A stretch of DNA of 40,223 nucleotides, taken from an uncultured Flavobacteriales bacterium. GTDB taxonomy: Bacteria; Bacteroidota; Bacteroidia; Flavobacteriales_D; Crocinitomicaceae. Location: assembly GCA_913051935.1 (NCBI GenBank), contig CAJXCU010000021.1, forward strand, positions 1 to 40,223, in the 5' to 3' direction. The notes below the pieces were generated by a model, which did no database searches, was not told the origin of the DNA, and saw nothing but the letters and a program-made list of their open reading frames with translations. Position numbers and translations under genes: made by a program. Shown here in pieces: positions 14,615-24,652 of this stretch (positions are counted from its first letter, which is position 1; every line of letters starts with the position of its first letter).

Positions 14615-17446
14615 TCAATGGGCATCTAACCAATTCCCAGCAATCTTATATTCAACCTCCAAGGGGACGCTTAATTTCAAGGCACTCTCCATCCTTTCTT
14701 TGACTAGTTTTTCTAGAATTTCCTGCTCATCGGAATGGACATCAAAAACCAATTCGTCGTGTACTTGAAGAATCATTTTTGAGTGTAATTTTCTTTTGAC
14801 CATTTCTTTTTGAACAGCAACCATTGCAAGCTTTATGACATCAGCGGCAGAACCCTGAATCGGGGCATTTATGGCATTTCTCTCAGCATATCCCCGAACA
14901 ATGGCATTTGAACTATTTATATCTGGGAGATATCTTCTTCGGTCTAGTACAGTTTTTACGTAGCCTTTCTCTCGTGCCGAAGCAACTACATTTTCCATAT
15001 GTTTTTTAATGGTTGGATATTCTTCGAAATAGCTATCAATAATGATTTTTGCCTCTTTTCTGCTAATATTCAAATTTTGTGCAAGTCCAAATGCGGACTG
15101 TCCATAAATGATTCCAAAATTTACAGCTTTTGCCTGGTACCTTTGATCTCGAGTGATTTCAGAAACGGGTGTTTTGAATATTTTAGCTGCCGTTGCAGTA
15201 TGAATATCGACACCTTTTTGAAAGGCTTCAATCATAGATTTGTCCTCGCTAAGTGCAGCAATTATGCGTAATTCTATCTGAGAGTAGTCAACCGCCAAAA
15301 GCTGGTGCTTTTCGTCTCTAGGTACAAAGGCCTTTCTAATTTCCCGTCCTTTTGCTGTTCGTATTGGAATATTCTGAAGGTTTGGGTTGTTTGAGCTCAA
15401 TCTTCCTGTTGCCGTAACGGTTTGCATAAAACTAGTATGAATTCTACCATCGACTGGATCACATAGTTCAGGCAGCGGATCAACATATGTGCTTTTGAGT
15501 TTCTTGAGCTGTCTGTAATTCAAAATATTTCCTACAATGGGATGGTCTTTTTCGTGTTTTTGTAAAACATCTTCCGAGGTGGCATACTGACCTGTTTTCG
15601 TTTTTTTTGCTTTACTTGAAATTTGCATTTTTTCAAAGAGGATTGTTCCGAGTTGTCGAGGTGAGTCGAGGTTGAAGTCTTCACCCGCTGCGTCAATAAT
15701 TTCTGATTTGAGCCGAACCAGATCATTATTCAGCTCCTCTCCAAACCTTTTCAATGCCTCCACATCTATATTTATACCTTCGATTTCCATGTTTTTTAAA
15801 ACATACATTAAAGGCATTTCGACATCTTCAAATAGCGATTTGAGGTGTGGCTTTTCTATTTCAGCTTCAAAAATTTTTTTTAGCCGCAGCGTAATGTCAG
15901 CATCTTCAGAAGCATAGTCACATACCTGTTCATCCGGGATGTCCTTCATGTTTTTTTGGTTTTTCCCTTTTTTCCCAATTAGAGATTCAATAGAGACACA
16001 TTTATAGTTCAGATATTGTTCCGCCAAGAAATCCATACTTTGTTTGGATTCAGGATTGATTAGGTAGTGGGCAATCATTGTATCGAAGCACCCCGATGTT
16101 AAATTAATTCCGTATCTGCTAAGGACTTTTAAGTCGTATTTCAGGTTGTGTCCTATCTTCAGAATTTTGGGATCAAGAAAAATAACTGAAAATTGATGAA
16201 TTAAACTTTCAGAAAAATCATCAACCTCTGGAATAGGGACATAATAGGCTTCTTTTTCTTTAAATGAGAATGAGATTCCAACGAGATTGGCGTGTCTTGG
16301 CTCCAGATTATCTGTTTCCGTGTCAAAACAAACTTCTTTTTGTTTTTTGAGTAGGCTGATGAGCTTTTCTCGTTCCTCTGTGGTATTGACAAGATGGTAT
16401 CGAGCACCTTCTGTGGCAAGTGTTTTGAATGATGAGGTGGGTATGGGTTCTTTTTCTTCGATCAAACTTTGCGTCCCGAATAAATCAAGCTGTGAAACAT
16501 CCTTTTTTGAGGATTTTACCTTCGGAGTATTTACAGGTGCTTCTGTAATCTCGATTTCCTCTCCAAGAACTCTTTTTCCTAAAGTTCTAAATTCAAGCGC
16601 CGTAAAGGCAGCCTTTAATTTTTCTTTATCAATGGGTTTTACCTTGAGTTTGTCCTCTTCGAAGGCCACATCGACATCTGTTATAATCGTTGCAAGTTTT
16701 TTTGACAGAAGTCCTTGTGCTCCAAATTCGATTACGTTTTCTTTTTGCTTCCCCTTTAATTCCTCAACATTTTCAATGAGTCCCTCTATAGAACCATATT
16801 TGGCTACAAGGAGTTTTGATGTTTTTTCTCCAATCCCTGGAATTCCTGGGATGTTGTCCGAAGCGTCACCCCAAAGGCCTAAGATATCGATGACTTGTTG
16901 GGGGTCATTTACACTAAATTTCTGTTGTACCTCTGCCACACCAAGTATTTGTGCAGGAGCTCCACCTCGACCAGGCTTATAAATAAAAGAATTATTTGAA
17001 ACGAGTTGTGCGTAATCCTTATCTGGGGTCATCATATAGGTCCAAAAGCCTTTTTTCTCGGCCATTTTACACATTGTTCCAATGACATCATCTGCCTCAT
17101 AACCAGCAACTTCAATCACTTCAATATTAAATGATAGGATGAGGTTTTTTATTGGATCAATCATTGACCGAATATCTTCGGGCATAGCCTCTCGGTGAGC
17201 CTTGTATTCCGCGAAGTCCTCTTGCCTTATTGTAGAACCTCCTGGAGGGTCAAAAACGACGGCAATATGCGTGGGTTTTTCATTTTTTAAAATATCAATC
17301 AACACATTTGTAAAGCCAAATGCAGCGGATGTATTTTGGCCGTTTGAGCTGATTCTAGGATTTTTTGAAAAAGCAAAGTACGCGCGATAAATCAAGGCAT
17401 AGGCGTCTAATAAAAATAGTTTTTTGGGATGTTCAGCCGATAGCAT
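14615..17446 (-). CDS. polA: DNA polymerase I
   Basis: Pol I fills gaps and removes RNA primers in replication and repair. The 943-aa protein has a 5'-nuclease domain (1-290; DDVIG at 119-123), an active-looking 3'-5' proofreading domain (Asp375 and Glu377 in CFDTETDN, Asp438 in HNLKYDL, Asp515 in YASEDAD) and the polymerase domain. The last has motif A VDYSQIELR at 719-727, motif B with QAKAVNFGIIYG at 771-782 and motif C VHDELVFD at 895-902. In the linker after the nuclease domain, QLDLF at 319-323 matches the bacterial sliding-clamp binding consensus QL[SD]LF. The ATG abuts the TAA of the upstream lipoprotein gene without a spacer, so it is co-transcribed with it and with the M20 peptidase. 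Confidence 0.98.
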   Translation of the reverse strand: MLSAEHPKKLFLLDAYALIYRAYFAFSKNPRISSNGQNTSAAFGFTNVLIDILKNEKPTHIAVVFDPPGGSTIRQEDFAEYKAHREAMPEDIRSMIDPIKNLILSFNIEVIEVAGYEADDVIGTMCKMAEKKGFWTYMMTPDKDYAQLVSNNSFIYKPGRGGAPAQILGVAEVQQKFSVNDPQQVIDILGLWGDASDNIPGIPGIGEKTSKLLVAKYGSIEGLIENVEELKGKQKENVIEFGAQGLLSKKLATIITDVDVAFEEDKLKVKPIDKEKLKAAFTALEFRTLGKRVLGEEIEITEAPVNTPKVKSSKKDVSQLDLFGTQSLIEEKEPIPTSSFKTLATEGARYHLVNTTEEREKLISLLKKQKEVCFDTETDNLEPRHANLVGISFSFKEKEAYYVPIPEVDDFSESLIHQFSVIFLDPKILKIGHNLKYDLKVLSRYGINLTSGCFDTMIAHYLINPESKQSMDFLAEQYLNYKCVSIESLIGKKGKNQKNMKDIPDEQVCDYASEDADITLRLKKIFEAEIEKPHLKSLFEDVEMPLMYVLKNMEIEGINIDVEALKRFGEELNNDLVRLKSEIIDAAGEDFNLDSPRQLGTILFEKMQISSKAKKTKTGQYATSEDVLQKHEKDHPIVGNILNYRQLKKLKSTYVDPLPELCDPVDGRIHTSFMQTVTATGRLSSNNPNLQNIPIRTAKGREIRKAFVPRDEKHQLLAVDYSQIELRIIAALSEDKSMIEAFQKGVDIHTATAAKIFKTPVSEITRDQRYQAKAVNFGIIYGQSAFGLAQNLNISRKEAKIIIDSYFEEYPTIKKHMENVVASAREKGYVKTVLDRRRYLPDINSSNAIVRGYAERNAINAPIQGSAADVIKLAMVAVQKEMVKRKLHSKMILQVHDELVFDVHSDEQEILEKLVKERMESALKLSVPLEVEYKIAGNWLDAH

Positions 17447-17902
17447 TTAAGGTAGTATTAAAGATTTTGTAGGCAATTTACGCTCTAATTCAAAAGGTAC
17501 ACTTTTTTTCAAGATCCAACCTCCGCCAATTACATTGCCTTTAAAAATAAAGTCTGCTGAATCTTTCAATGCGAGCATCCCCAATTTGAACATTGCTCCT
17601 TTTTCTAGTGAAATAATGAGGGGTATTGAAAGTTGCGTAGTTGTCTTTTTCTGCAGTTTAAATTTTTCGTCGATGACTAGCGAACCTAGCTTGCGGCCGT
17701 TCACAATTATTTCGCTATTTAATTTATGAATGTATATTGATTTGTTGTTCGGATTTTCTATAACGCCATTAAGATTGAGGCTTAAAACCTTTTCTTTTAT
17801 CGAAAATTTAGAAAGACCATCGTAACTGATTAACTCTGGAGTTTCCCATGGTGTACATGAGCTTAATCCAGCAATTAAAAGGATAGAAAGAAGGATTTTC
17901 AT
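17447..17902 (-). CDS. LEA14/WHy-type lipoprotein
   Basis: The 151-aa product carries a lipoprotein signal peptide with lipobox LSSC (Cys16). The mature part, with SLNLNGVIENPNNKSIYIHKLNSEIIVNGRKLGSL, looks like the LEA14/WHy beta-sandwich fold: the ENPN motif and the alternating strands are typical. In bacteria these are small envelope lipoproteins without an established activity. The gene sits between an M20 peptidase (one base between them) and polA (stop abuts start), so it is in the middle of a tight operon. That it shares a function with either neighbour is not supported. The family call is moderately sure. Confidence 0.75.
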   Translation of the reverse strand: MKILLSILLIAGLSSCTPWETPELISYDGLSKFSIKEKVLSLNLNGVIENPNNKSIYIHKLNSEIIVNGRKLGSLVIDEKFKLQKKTTTQLSIPLIISLEKGAMFKLGMLALKDSADFIFKGNVIGGGWILKKSVPFELERKLPTKSLILP

Positions 17903-17903
17903 C

Positions 17904-19292
17904 TTATTTCATTCTCTTAGCGAATGATTCATAAAAGTATGGTATAGTCTCAATTCCTTTATAGTAATTAAAAAGACCATAGTGCTCGTCGGGGGAGTGA
18001 ATAGCGTCACTATCTAGCCCAAAACCCATAAGAACAGTTTTTAAACCAAGCTCTTTTTCGAACATTGCCACTATCGGAATACTTCCCCCACTTCTAACCG
18101 GTATTGGCTTCACGCCAAATGATTTTTCATAAGCATCGCTTGCTGACAGATAACCAACAGAGTCTACAGGGGTAACTGCCGGTTCTCCACCGTGGTGTGG
18201 CGATACTTTGACTTTCACGCCCTTGGGGGCAATCGCCTGGAAGTGATCACAAAATAGTTTTGTTATTTTTTCTGGGTCTTGATTTGGCACAAGGCGCATG
18301 GATATTTTCGCATATGCTTTGGATGCGATAACCGTTTTCGCTCCCTCACCTATGTATCCTCCCCAAATTCCATTTACGTCCAAAGTGGGTCTGATTGATC
18401 CTCTTTCGGGCGTCGAATAACCTTTTTCACCATGAGTATCCTGAATATCAATAGATTCACAATAGGCTTCATGTGAAAATGGTGCCTTGGCCATTTCAGC
18501 CCTTTCCTCTGCGGATAGGACTTCTACATCGTCGTAAAAGCCTGGGATTGTCATTTTTTGATCTTTATCCTTCAGAGAATCTATCATTGAGCAAAGGATA
18601 TTAATTGGATTCGCCACGCAGCCGCCATATAACCCGGAATGCAAGTCACGATTTGGCCCGGTGACTTCAACCTCTACATAACTCAAACCTCTCAAACCAG
18701 TAGTAATGGACGGTACGTCATTTGCCAGCATTCCGGTATCAGAAACTAAAATTATATCCGCTGCGAGTCTTTCTTTTTCGTTTGCAACAAATACTCCGAG
18801 GTGCTCACTCCCTACCTCTTCTTCGCCTTCAATCATTAGCTTTACATTACATGGTAATTCATTTGTAGCAAGCATCGCCTCAACAGCCTTCACATGCATG
18901 TGCATTTGTCCCTTATCGTCACAAGCACCTCGTGCAAAAATGGCACCCGAAGGATGAATGTCTGTTTCTTTAATTACCGGGTCAAAAGGAGGATTTGTCC
19001 ATAAATCAATAGGGTCTGCAGGTTGAACGTCATAATGTCCGTATACAAGAACTGTAGGGAGGTTTGGGTCAATAATTTTCTCGCCAAAGACAATGGGGTG
19101 ACCGTCTGTTTGGCATACTTCTACATTATCAAGACCAATTTTTTTTAAATCCTCAGCTAGCACTGTTGCACATTCTGCAACGTCGTTATTATATACTGAG
19201 TCCGCAGAAATTGATGGAATGCGCAAAAGACTTATGAGCTGATTTAAAAATTGATTTTTATGCGCTAAAATGTAGTTTTGTGTTTGTACCAT
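17904..19292 (-). CDS. M20-family metallo-dipeptidase
   Basis: This is a dinuclear zinc peptidase of the M20 (carboxypeptidase/carnosinase-like) family that cleaves dipeptides or short peptides, probably in the cytosol because no signal peptide is seen. The metal and catalytic residues are visible: His86 and Asp88 in YGHYDVQP, bridging Asp125 in GACDDKG, the catalytic and metal-binding glutamates in EGEEEVGSEH (155-164), and SDTGM further on. The lid domain carries LRGLSYVEVEVTGPNRDLHSG, and the last ligand His is in SDAIHSPDEH. At 462 aa the length is typical. It is the first gene of an operon with the LEA-type lipoprotein and polA, and is divergent from the T9SS operon. Confidence 0.92.
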   Translation of the reverse strand: MVQTQNYILAHKNQFLNQLISLLRIPSISADSVYNNDVAECATVLAEDLKKIGLDNVEVCQTDGHPIVFGEKIIDPNLPTVLVYGHYDVQPADPIDLWTNPPFDPVIKETDIHPSGAIFARGACDDKGQMHMHVKAVEAMLATNELPCNVKLMIEGEEEVGSEHLGVFVANEKERLAADIILVSDTGMLANDVPSITTGLRGLSYVEVEVTGPNRDLHSGLYGGCVANPINILCSMIDSLKDKDQKMTIPGFYDDVEVLSAEERAEMAKAPFSHEAYCESIDIQDTHGEKGYSTPERGSIRPTLDVNGIWGGYIGEGAKTVIASKAYAKISMRLVPNQDPEKITKLFCDHFQAIAPKGVKVKVSPHHGGEPAVTPVDSVGYLSASDAYEKSFGVKPIPVRSGGSIPIVAMFEKELGLKTVLMGFGLDSDAIHSPDEHYGLFNYYKGIETIPYFYESFAKRMK

Positions 19293-19454
19293 ATATTTAT
19301 GTTTTTCGGTTCCAAATTACTGCTTTTTTCTCTTATATGAGTTATGTCTGTATGCTCATATTATAAAGGGCTTGAAATGGTAAAATTATGGTGTAAAAGT
19401 GGGTGTGATATATTGTTGTACTTCTTGACTTTTTTTTAGTCGTGAATTATTGCT

Positions 19455-19462
19455 TATTTTTG
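19455..19462 (+). promoter_or_regulatory. Bacteroidota -7 element for the T9SS cargo operon
   Basis: TATTTTTG matches TAnnTTTG exactly, 58 bases ahead of the TTG start of the first gene, implying a leader of about 50 bases. Upstream TTGAC at 19425-19429 is further away than the usual -33 spacing, so the -33 element is uncertain. Confidence 0.45.
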
Positions 19463-19520
19463 CGTACAACTACGTATTAAAGGTTCACGTCTTTGATATA
19501 CACTATCAATTACTAGAAGT

Positions 19521-21803
19521 TTGAAACAGTTTTTAATTTTTTCATTTACACTGCTGTGCTTGACACATGTATCGCGTGCTCAGCTTACAGTGGCATCAGG
19601 AATGACTCCTGAACAATATATACAAAGTCTTGTAGGCGGTGGTATTGTTATCTCAAATGTTACATTCAACGGAAATGCGAATCAAATTGGTACTTTTAAC
19701 GGAGCCAATTCGAATGTCGGTTTTAATGCAGGGGTTGTTATGGCTGCAGGTCCTATAAATGGTCTTTTAGGGGCTCCTAACAACGCAGACACGGGTCAGC
19801 CTGGAAGTGGTATTTCTGATAACGATTTACTTGCAGTCGCTCAATCCGTAAATGGTGGGATTTTCTCAACAGATGATGCTGCAATTTTAGAATTTGATTT
19901 TGTCCCTTCTTCAAACGAAGCGGCATTTAATTTTGTTTTTTCATCTGATGAATACCTAACTTATGTAAATACAAACTTTAACGATGTATTTGCTTTTTTT
20001 GTCAGTGGACCTGGTATTACAGGACCCTATTCTTCTCCGGCAGCTTTTCCTAATGGTTCTGCGAATGTGGCCTTAGTACCCGGGACGAATACGCCAATTA
20101 CGATTAGTACGATTCATCCAGGTGCAAACGGTCAGTTTTACATCAACAATACGGGTAACTCATTTACACACAATGGATTTACTGTTCCGATTCCTGTTGA
20201 GCTTGAAGTTGAGTGTGGCGAAACCTACCATTTTAAATTCGCCATCGCGGATTGTACGGATGACTATTTGAATACAGCTGTTTTTCTAGAGGGAGGTAGT
20301 TTCGTATCGGACGCTGTTGACGTATCGGTTGCAACAGTTTCGGGTGATTCAACAATTGTGGAGGGTTGTACAGATGCGAATTTTTATTTCACTCGTCCGG
20401 AAGGAGATGTAGATGATACGCTAATTATCAACTATGAAATTGGAGGAGAAGCAGTTGAAGGAACGGATTATAACTTCTTAACGGATACAATCATATTTCT
20501 TCCAGGGGAAGATTCAGTGACAGTTAATCTATCACCAGTTCAAGATGGGCTTGATGAGGGTTTTGAATCGGTCACTATTTCTGTGGAATTAGTCAATGTA
20601 TGCGGAGATACGATAATTTCTTCTGGAATTATTTACATAGGCGATGGCCCAATATTGAACATTACAGAATCAGATGACACGGTCTTGTGTGCAAACGACA
20701 GCGTGCCGTTAGGTGCATCGGCTTCGGGTGGCTATGCTCCTTACACCTATTCTTGGACAGATATGGATGGAAACCCTATAGGAACAGGAGATACAATTTA
20801 TCAAGCGATATCTGAAAATGGGTCGATTGATGTTTTGGTAACGGCTACCGATTTTTGTAATTTTTCAGGTGTTGACACAGTTACCTTGACCCAAAACCAA
20901 ACCTTGGAAATAGATACAATTTATATTGGTCCGGCGACCTGCGAGCCTGATGGTTATGTCTCAGCCATTGTGGTTGGTGAAACCACAACACCTGAACACG
21001 GGGTATACTACTCCTGGTTAAACCAATCGGGAATGGATGGTCCTGCTGCATCAGTTTGGACTGATCTTCCCGCAGGATGGTATTATATTTCAGTTGAAGA
21101 TGCGGTTTGTACGGTGGAAGACAGCGCATTTGTTGAGCTTCTGGACCCGCCTATTGCCGCATTGACAGCAACGCCTGAGCAGGGATGTTCGCCCCTATCT
21201 GTTACATTTGATTACAGTGAGAGTCAAAATGCTGATGCCTATGAATTGTCGTTTGGCAATGGTAATTCGCAGTCAAGTAATAGCATCGAGCAGATGAACC
21301 AAATGTATGATGGAAGCCCAGGATCCTATAATGTTCAACTGGTGGTTTCTCAAGGAATTAATTGTGCCGATTCTACTCAACTACAGATTATCATTGATAT
21401 TTGCGGTTGTACGGATCCGAACGCGCTCAATTTTAATCTAAATGCAACAGCAGATGATGGTTCTTGCGTCTATCCTGAGCCAATCATTTCTGCACCGAAT
21501 GTTTTTACACCCGATAATGACCAAGAAAATGTCAACGAGCTATTTGAGTTGACGACAGAAAATTTATCGGAGCTTCAGCTGATTATTTTTAACCGTTGGG
21601 GAAACATTGTTTTTAACGAAACAAGTGTTGATCCCGATAATAACAACCCAGCATGGAATGGTAAAATCGATAATTCTGGTAAAGAAGCTGAAGATGGCGT
21701 CTACTTCTACAAGTACATCGGTGTAGGTGTAGAAAATCAATCTTCAGACGCCGCAACTCCTACAGTAGAGGGCCATGGTTTTCTGCACCTTGTGCGTAAG
21801 TAA
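19521..21803 (+). CDS. Secreted choice-of-anchor-L protein with type B T9SS tail
   Basis: This 760-aa secreted surface protein starts from a TTG that gives a classical signal peptide (KQFLIFSFTLLCLTHVSRAQ); the first in-frame ATG (MTPEQ) would delete it. The domain order is a choice-of-anchor-L domain (about 25-270; GGGIVISNV, FSSDEYLTYVN, DDYLNTAVFLEGG), a Calx-beta-like repeat (about 280-375; EGTDYNFLTDTIIFLPGEDSVTV), SprB/PKD-like modules (390-630), a GCTDPNALNFN...DDGSCVY module near 640, and a C-terminal type B sorting domain (APNVFTPDND, IFNRWGNIVF, WNGKIDNSGKEAEDGVYFYKY). Proteins of this type are exported through T9SS and sit on the cell surface; roles in adhesion are common but unproven here. 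It leads an operon, with 17 bases before the next gene. Confidence 0.9.
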   Translation: MKQFLIFSFTLLCLTHVSRAQLTVASGMTPEQYIQSLVGGGIVISNVTFNGNANQIGTFNGANSNVGFNAGVVMAAGPINGLLGAPNNADTGQPGSGISDNDLLAVAQSVNGGIFSTDDAAILEFDFVPSSNEAAFNFVFSSDEYLTYVNTNFNDVFAFFVSGPGITGPYSSPAAFPNGSANVALVPGTNTPITISTIHPGANGQFYINNTGNSFTHNGFTVPIPVELEVECGETYHFKFAIADCTDDYLNTAVFLEGGSFVSDAVDVSVATVSGDSTIVEGCTDANFYFTRPEGDVDDTLIINYEIGGEAVEGTDYNFLTDTIIFLPGEDSVTVNLSPVQDGLDEGFESVTISVELVNVCGDTIISSGIIYIGDGPILNITESDDTVLCANDSVPLGASASGGYAPYTYSWTDMDGNPIGTGDTIYQAISENGSIDVLVTATDFCNFSGVDTVTLTQNQTLEIDTIYIGPATCEPDGYVSAIVVGETTTPEHGVYYSWLNQSGMDGPAASVWTDLPAGWYYISVEDAVCTVEDSAFVELLDPPIAALTATPEQGCSPLSVTFDYSESQNADAYELSFGNGNSQSSNSIEQMNQMYDGSPGSYNVQLVVSQGINCADSTQLQIIIDICGCTDPNALNFNLNATADDGSCVYPEPIISAPNVFTPDNDQENVNELFELTTENLSELQLIIFNRWGNIVFNETSVDPDNNNPAWNGKIDNSGKEAEDGVYFYKYIGVGVENQSSDAATPTVEGHGFLHLVRK

Positions 21804-21820
21804 GAAACCTTAATGAAGCT

Positions 21821-24652
21821 ATGAAAAATTTCATTTCGATAGTCTTCTTGTTAACCACTCATCATTTATTTTGCCAAGCTTTAACTTGGGAAACTTTTGT
21901 TGATTCAATACCTACGCTTTCATCTCCACGTTCATGTGATTTAAACAACGACGGTGTCCTTGACATTGTTATTGGAGGCGGAACTGAGGGTGAAAGTAGT
22001 AATTACGGAGTGATGGCCTTTGATGGTATCGATGGTTCACTATTGTGGAATGCAACCTCACGAAGCGAGCTATATGGTTCTCCTACCTTTTATGATATCA
22101 ATAGTGACGGAATAGAAGATGTTTTTATAACGGGTAGAGAAGCACAGTTTTTAGTATTTGATGGTGTAACAGGTTCTTTACTTTGGGATTTTTTTCCATA
22201 CGGTACAAATCCCGCGGATAGTGGGTGGTACAACTTTTATAATCCTCAGTTTATTGATGATGTGAACGCTGATTCGTTTCAAGACCTCATTGTGACTAAC
22301 GGCGGTGATTATTCGGCGCCCGAGTGGGAAACAGACCGTCCTCCGGGACACGTTCTGGTAATTTCATCAATCGATGGAGAAACCCTCGCGAAAGCAGTTG
22401 TTCCGGACAGCGCTGAAACATATTGCTCTCCAATTGTTTGCGATCTCCAAGGCAATGGTGTCCGCTGGGTTTTATTTGGAACAGGTGGAGAAAATCTCGG
22501 AGGCCACTTTTATGTCTGTCCACTTTCAAGTATTTTAAATAATAATATGGAAGGTGCAGTTACATTAACTTCTGACTCTTTAAAAGGATTTATTGCACCT
22601 CCTTCTTTGGTTTTTAATGAGCTGACCAATACATATGACATTTTTGTTTTGTCTTATGGAGGAAGGCTCCAAAAGTTTTCTGGAGCTGATTTCGCAGAGA
22701 TCTGGTCATTCCAGCATCCTGATACAGAGTCAAGTGCTGCTCCTGTAATTGGAAATTTCACTTCAGACCATACGCCAGATGTGTTTTTGACATTATTTAA
22801 GGGTATAGCCCCTTCCTTTAGTGATTTTTATCAAATTATGTTAGACGGGTCGAATGGAGATTTGAAATTTATCGATAGTCTTGGTCAATTGAATTATGCA
22901 TCCGGTAATGCGATAGATTTAAATAATGATGGCAGGGATGAAGCCGTTGCCTCTCTTACCTATGTCATGAATGGTTATTTTGAACATAGGATTGAAAAAA
23001 TTGACTTTCAGACGAATGTATCTTCTCCGATCACAACTTTAGAGGCAGGGGTTAATTTAGGTTCTACACCATTATTTACCGATTTAGATCAAGACGGGTT
23101 TGTTGACTTGCTTTTTGCCTCGCGAAAAGACAGCTTAAATCCCGTGGCATGGAATGGAATTGTAGTGAGCAGAATGGAACTTGAAACGTCTGTCCCAAAT
23201 TCTGGTATTGCGTGGGGCTCCTATCTAGGTAGTAATTACGATGGTTTATATTCTAATACCGCTCAATTTTGTGGAGATTATACGGTGGTTGCTTCAGCAA
23301 ACGTGATTAATCCATCTTGTAATGGTTTTTCGGACGGGTCAATAAGTATAAACGCCACTGAGACATCATCTTCTTATGTTTATCATTGGACGAATGGAAT
23401 TTATGAACCTTCTTTGTTAAATCTTGATGCCGGTTTCTATACCGTTCGTGTGACAGACGCCTCAGGTTGTTACGAAGACCTAACTTATGAGCTTGTTGAC
23501 CCCTATGAAATCACATATGGCGCCATCTCCTCACCAACGTGTATAGGAGATGCTGACGGGAGCGCGACGCTTTCATCTTCAGGTTGCCCATGCATGTTTA
23601 GCACCTGCACTTTTCTATGGGAAAATGGGGCAACGACTAAGCCAAATGATTCGCTCGTTTCTGGCTGGAACTCAGTAGTGATTACTCATCCTGATGGTTG
23701 TATTGTAGAGGACTCTGTATTTATTTCGGAGTCGAGTGAAGTCGTAGATTCTGTGGCAATTCAAAATGTAAGCTGTTTTCAAGAAGAGAATGGGCAACTT
23801 ACTTTATTGATGGACTCTATTTATATGCCTTATGACTTTTTATGGTTCAATGGCGATACCTTGAGTTATCTAGACAACCTTTCTGCGGGAATTTACAATG
23901 TTTGGATTCAAGATACAAGGGGCTGCATAGATACCCTTGCATTGGAGGTTAATCAGCCGGATCCATTAATTATTCAAAGTGAATATTCAGAATATTTGTG
24001 CGCAGAAAGTTCAGACGGAACGATATCTTTTGCTGCGCTTGGCGGAACAGCACCCTATGTTTATCAGGTGAATTTAAATCCATTGAATGTTACCACGCTT
24101 AATAATTTATCTGCAGGTATATATATTATTGATGTTGTCGATTCTAATGCTTGTCAGGCAACGGAAACAATTGAAATTATTGAGATTGGTGCTATTTCTG
24201 CTGCATTTGAGACTTTTCCTGAAACGGAGGCAGGGGCTTTTAATGGCGCAGCAATCGTTACACCGAGCGGTGGATTACCTCCATACACCTATAATTGGAG
24301 TTCGTTTCATCTTGATTCTAGTGCGGTTTATTTAAATTCAGCATGGTATAGTGTAGTGATTACAGACTCCATTGGATGTACCTTTGAAGACTCCGTATTT
24401 GTAGGGCTTTTGGGCTTGCCTGTTATAGGAAATTTGAATATAAATGTCTATCCAAACCCTAGCTCAGGTGGTGTTTATTTGAGTCAGCTTTGCGACCAAA
24501 TAGAAGTTTTCAGCCAAGAAGGGAAATTACTTTTTACGAAGCCCAAAAGTGATTTTATCGATCTTTCCTCACTTGTGAACGGCTCATATTATCTCAGGTT
24601 AAGAAATAAATATGGGATTCAGCAGGTTCCTATTTTTAGAATTTCGAATTGA
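21821..24652 (+). CDS. Secreted FG-GAP / SprB-repeat protein with type A T9SS tail
   Basis: The 943-aa product has an N-terminal signal peptide (KNFISIVFLLTTHHLFCQA). An N-terminal beta-propeller of FG-GAP-like repeats follows, with calcium-loop cores such as DLNNDGVLDIVIGG, DINSDGIEDVFI, DLNNDGRDEAV and DLDQDGFVDLLF (about 35-435). From about 490 to 840 there are SprB-like repeats, each beginning near a Cys and carrying SDGSI, ADGSA, ENGQL or SDGTI. The C-terminus is a type A sorting domain starting with NINVYPNPSSGGVYL and ending VPIFRISN. It should be an outer-surface adhesin-like protein. It lies 17 bases after the choice-of-anchor-L gene and its TGA overlaps the next ATG (TGATG), so the three genes are coupled. 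Confidence 0.9.
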   Translation: MKNFISIVFLLTTHHLFCQALTWETFVDSIPTLSSPRSCDLNNDGVLDIVIGGGTEGESSNYGVMAFDGIDGSLLWNATSRSELYGSPTFYDINSDGIEDVFITGREAQFLVFDGVTGSLLWDFFPYGTNPADSGWYNFYNPQFIDDVNADSFQDLIVTNGGDYSAPEWETDRPPGHVLVISSIDGETLAKAVVPDSAETYCSPIVCDLQGNGVRWVLFGTGGENLGGHFYVCPLSSILNNNMEGAVTLTSDSLKGFIAPPSLVFNELTNTYDIFVLSYGGRLQKFSGADFAEIWSFQHPDTESSAAPVIGNFTSDHTPDVFLTLFKGIAPSFSDFYQIMLDGSNGDLKFIDSLGQLNYASGNAIDLNNDGRDEAVASLTYVMNGYFEHRIEKIDFQTNVSSPITTLEAGVNLGSTPLFTDLDQDGFVDLLFASRKDSLNPVAWNGIVVSRMELETSVPNSGIAWGSYLGSNYDGLYSNTAQFCGDYTVVASANVINPSCNGFSDGSISINATETSSSYVYHWTNGIYEPSLLNLDAGFYTVRVTDASGCYEDLTYELVDPYEITYGAISSPTCIGDADGSATLSSSGCPCMFSTCTFLWENGATTKPNDSLVSGWNSVVITHPDGCIVEDSVFISESSEVVDSVAIQNVSCFQEENGQLTLLMDSIYMPYDFLWFNGDTLSYLDNLSAGIYNVWIQDTRGCIDTLALEVNQPDPLIIQSEYSEYLCAESSDGTISFAALGGTAPYVYQVNLNPLNVTTLNNLSAGIYIIDVVDSNACQATETIEIIEIGAISAAFETFPETEAGAFNGAAIVTPSGGLPPYTYNWSSFHLDSSAVYLNSAWYSVVITDSIGCTFEDSVFVGLLGLPVIGNLNINVYPNPSSGGVYLSQLCDQIEVFSQEGKLLFTKPKSDFIDLSSLVNGSYYLRLRNKYGIQQVPIFRISN

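Noticed and set aside
16287-16982. 231-codon plus-strand frame antisense to polA
   Set aside because: It lies wholly inside the conserved polA coding region, and its Ser/Phe-rich content is what the complement of a Lys/Glu-rich gene yields.
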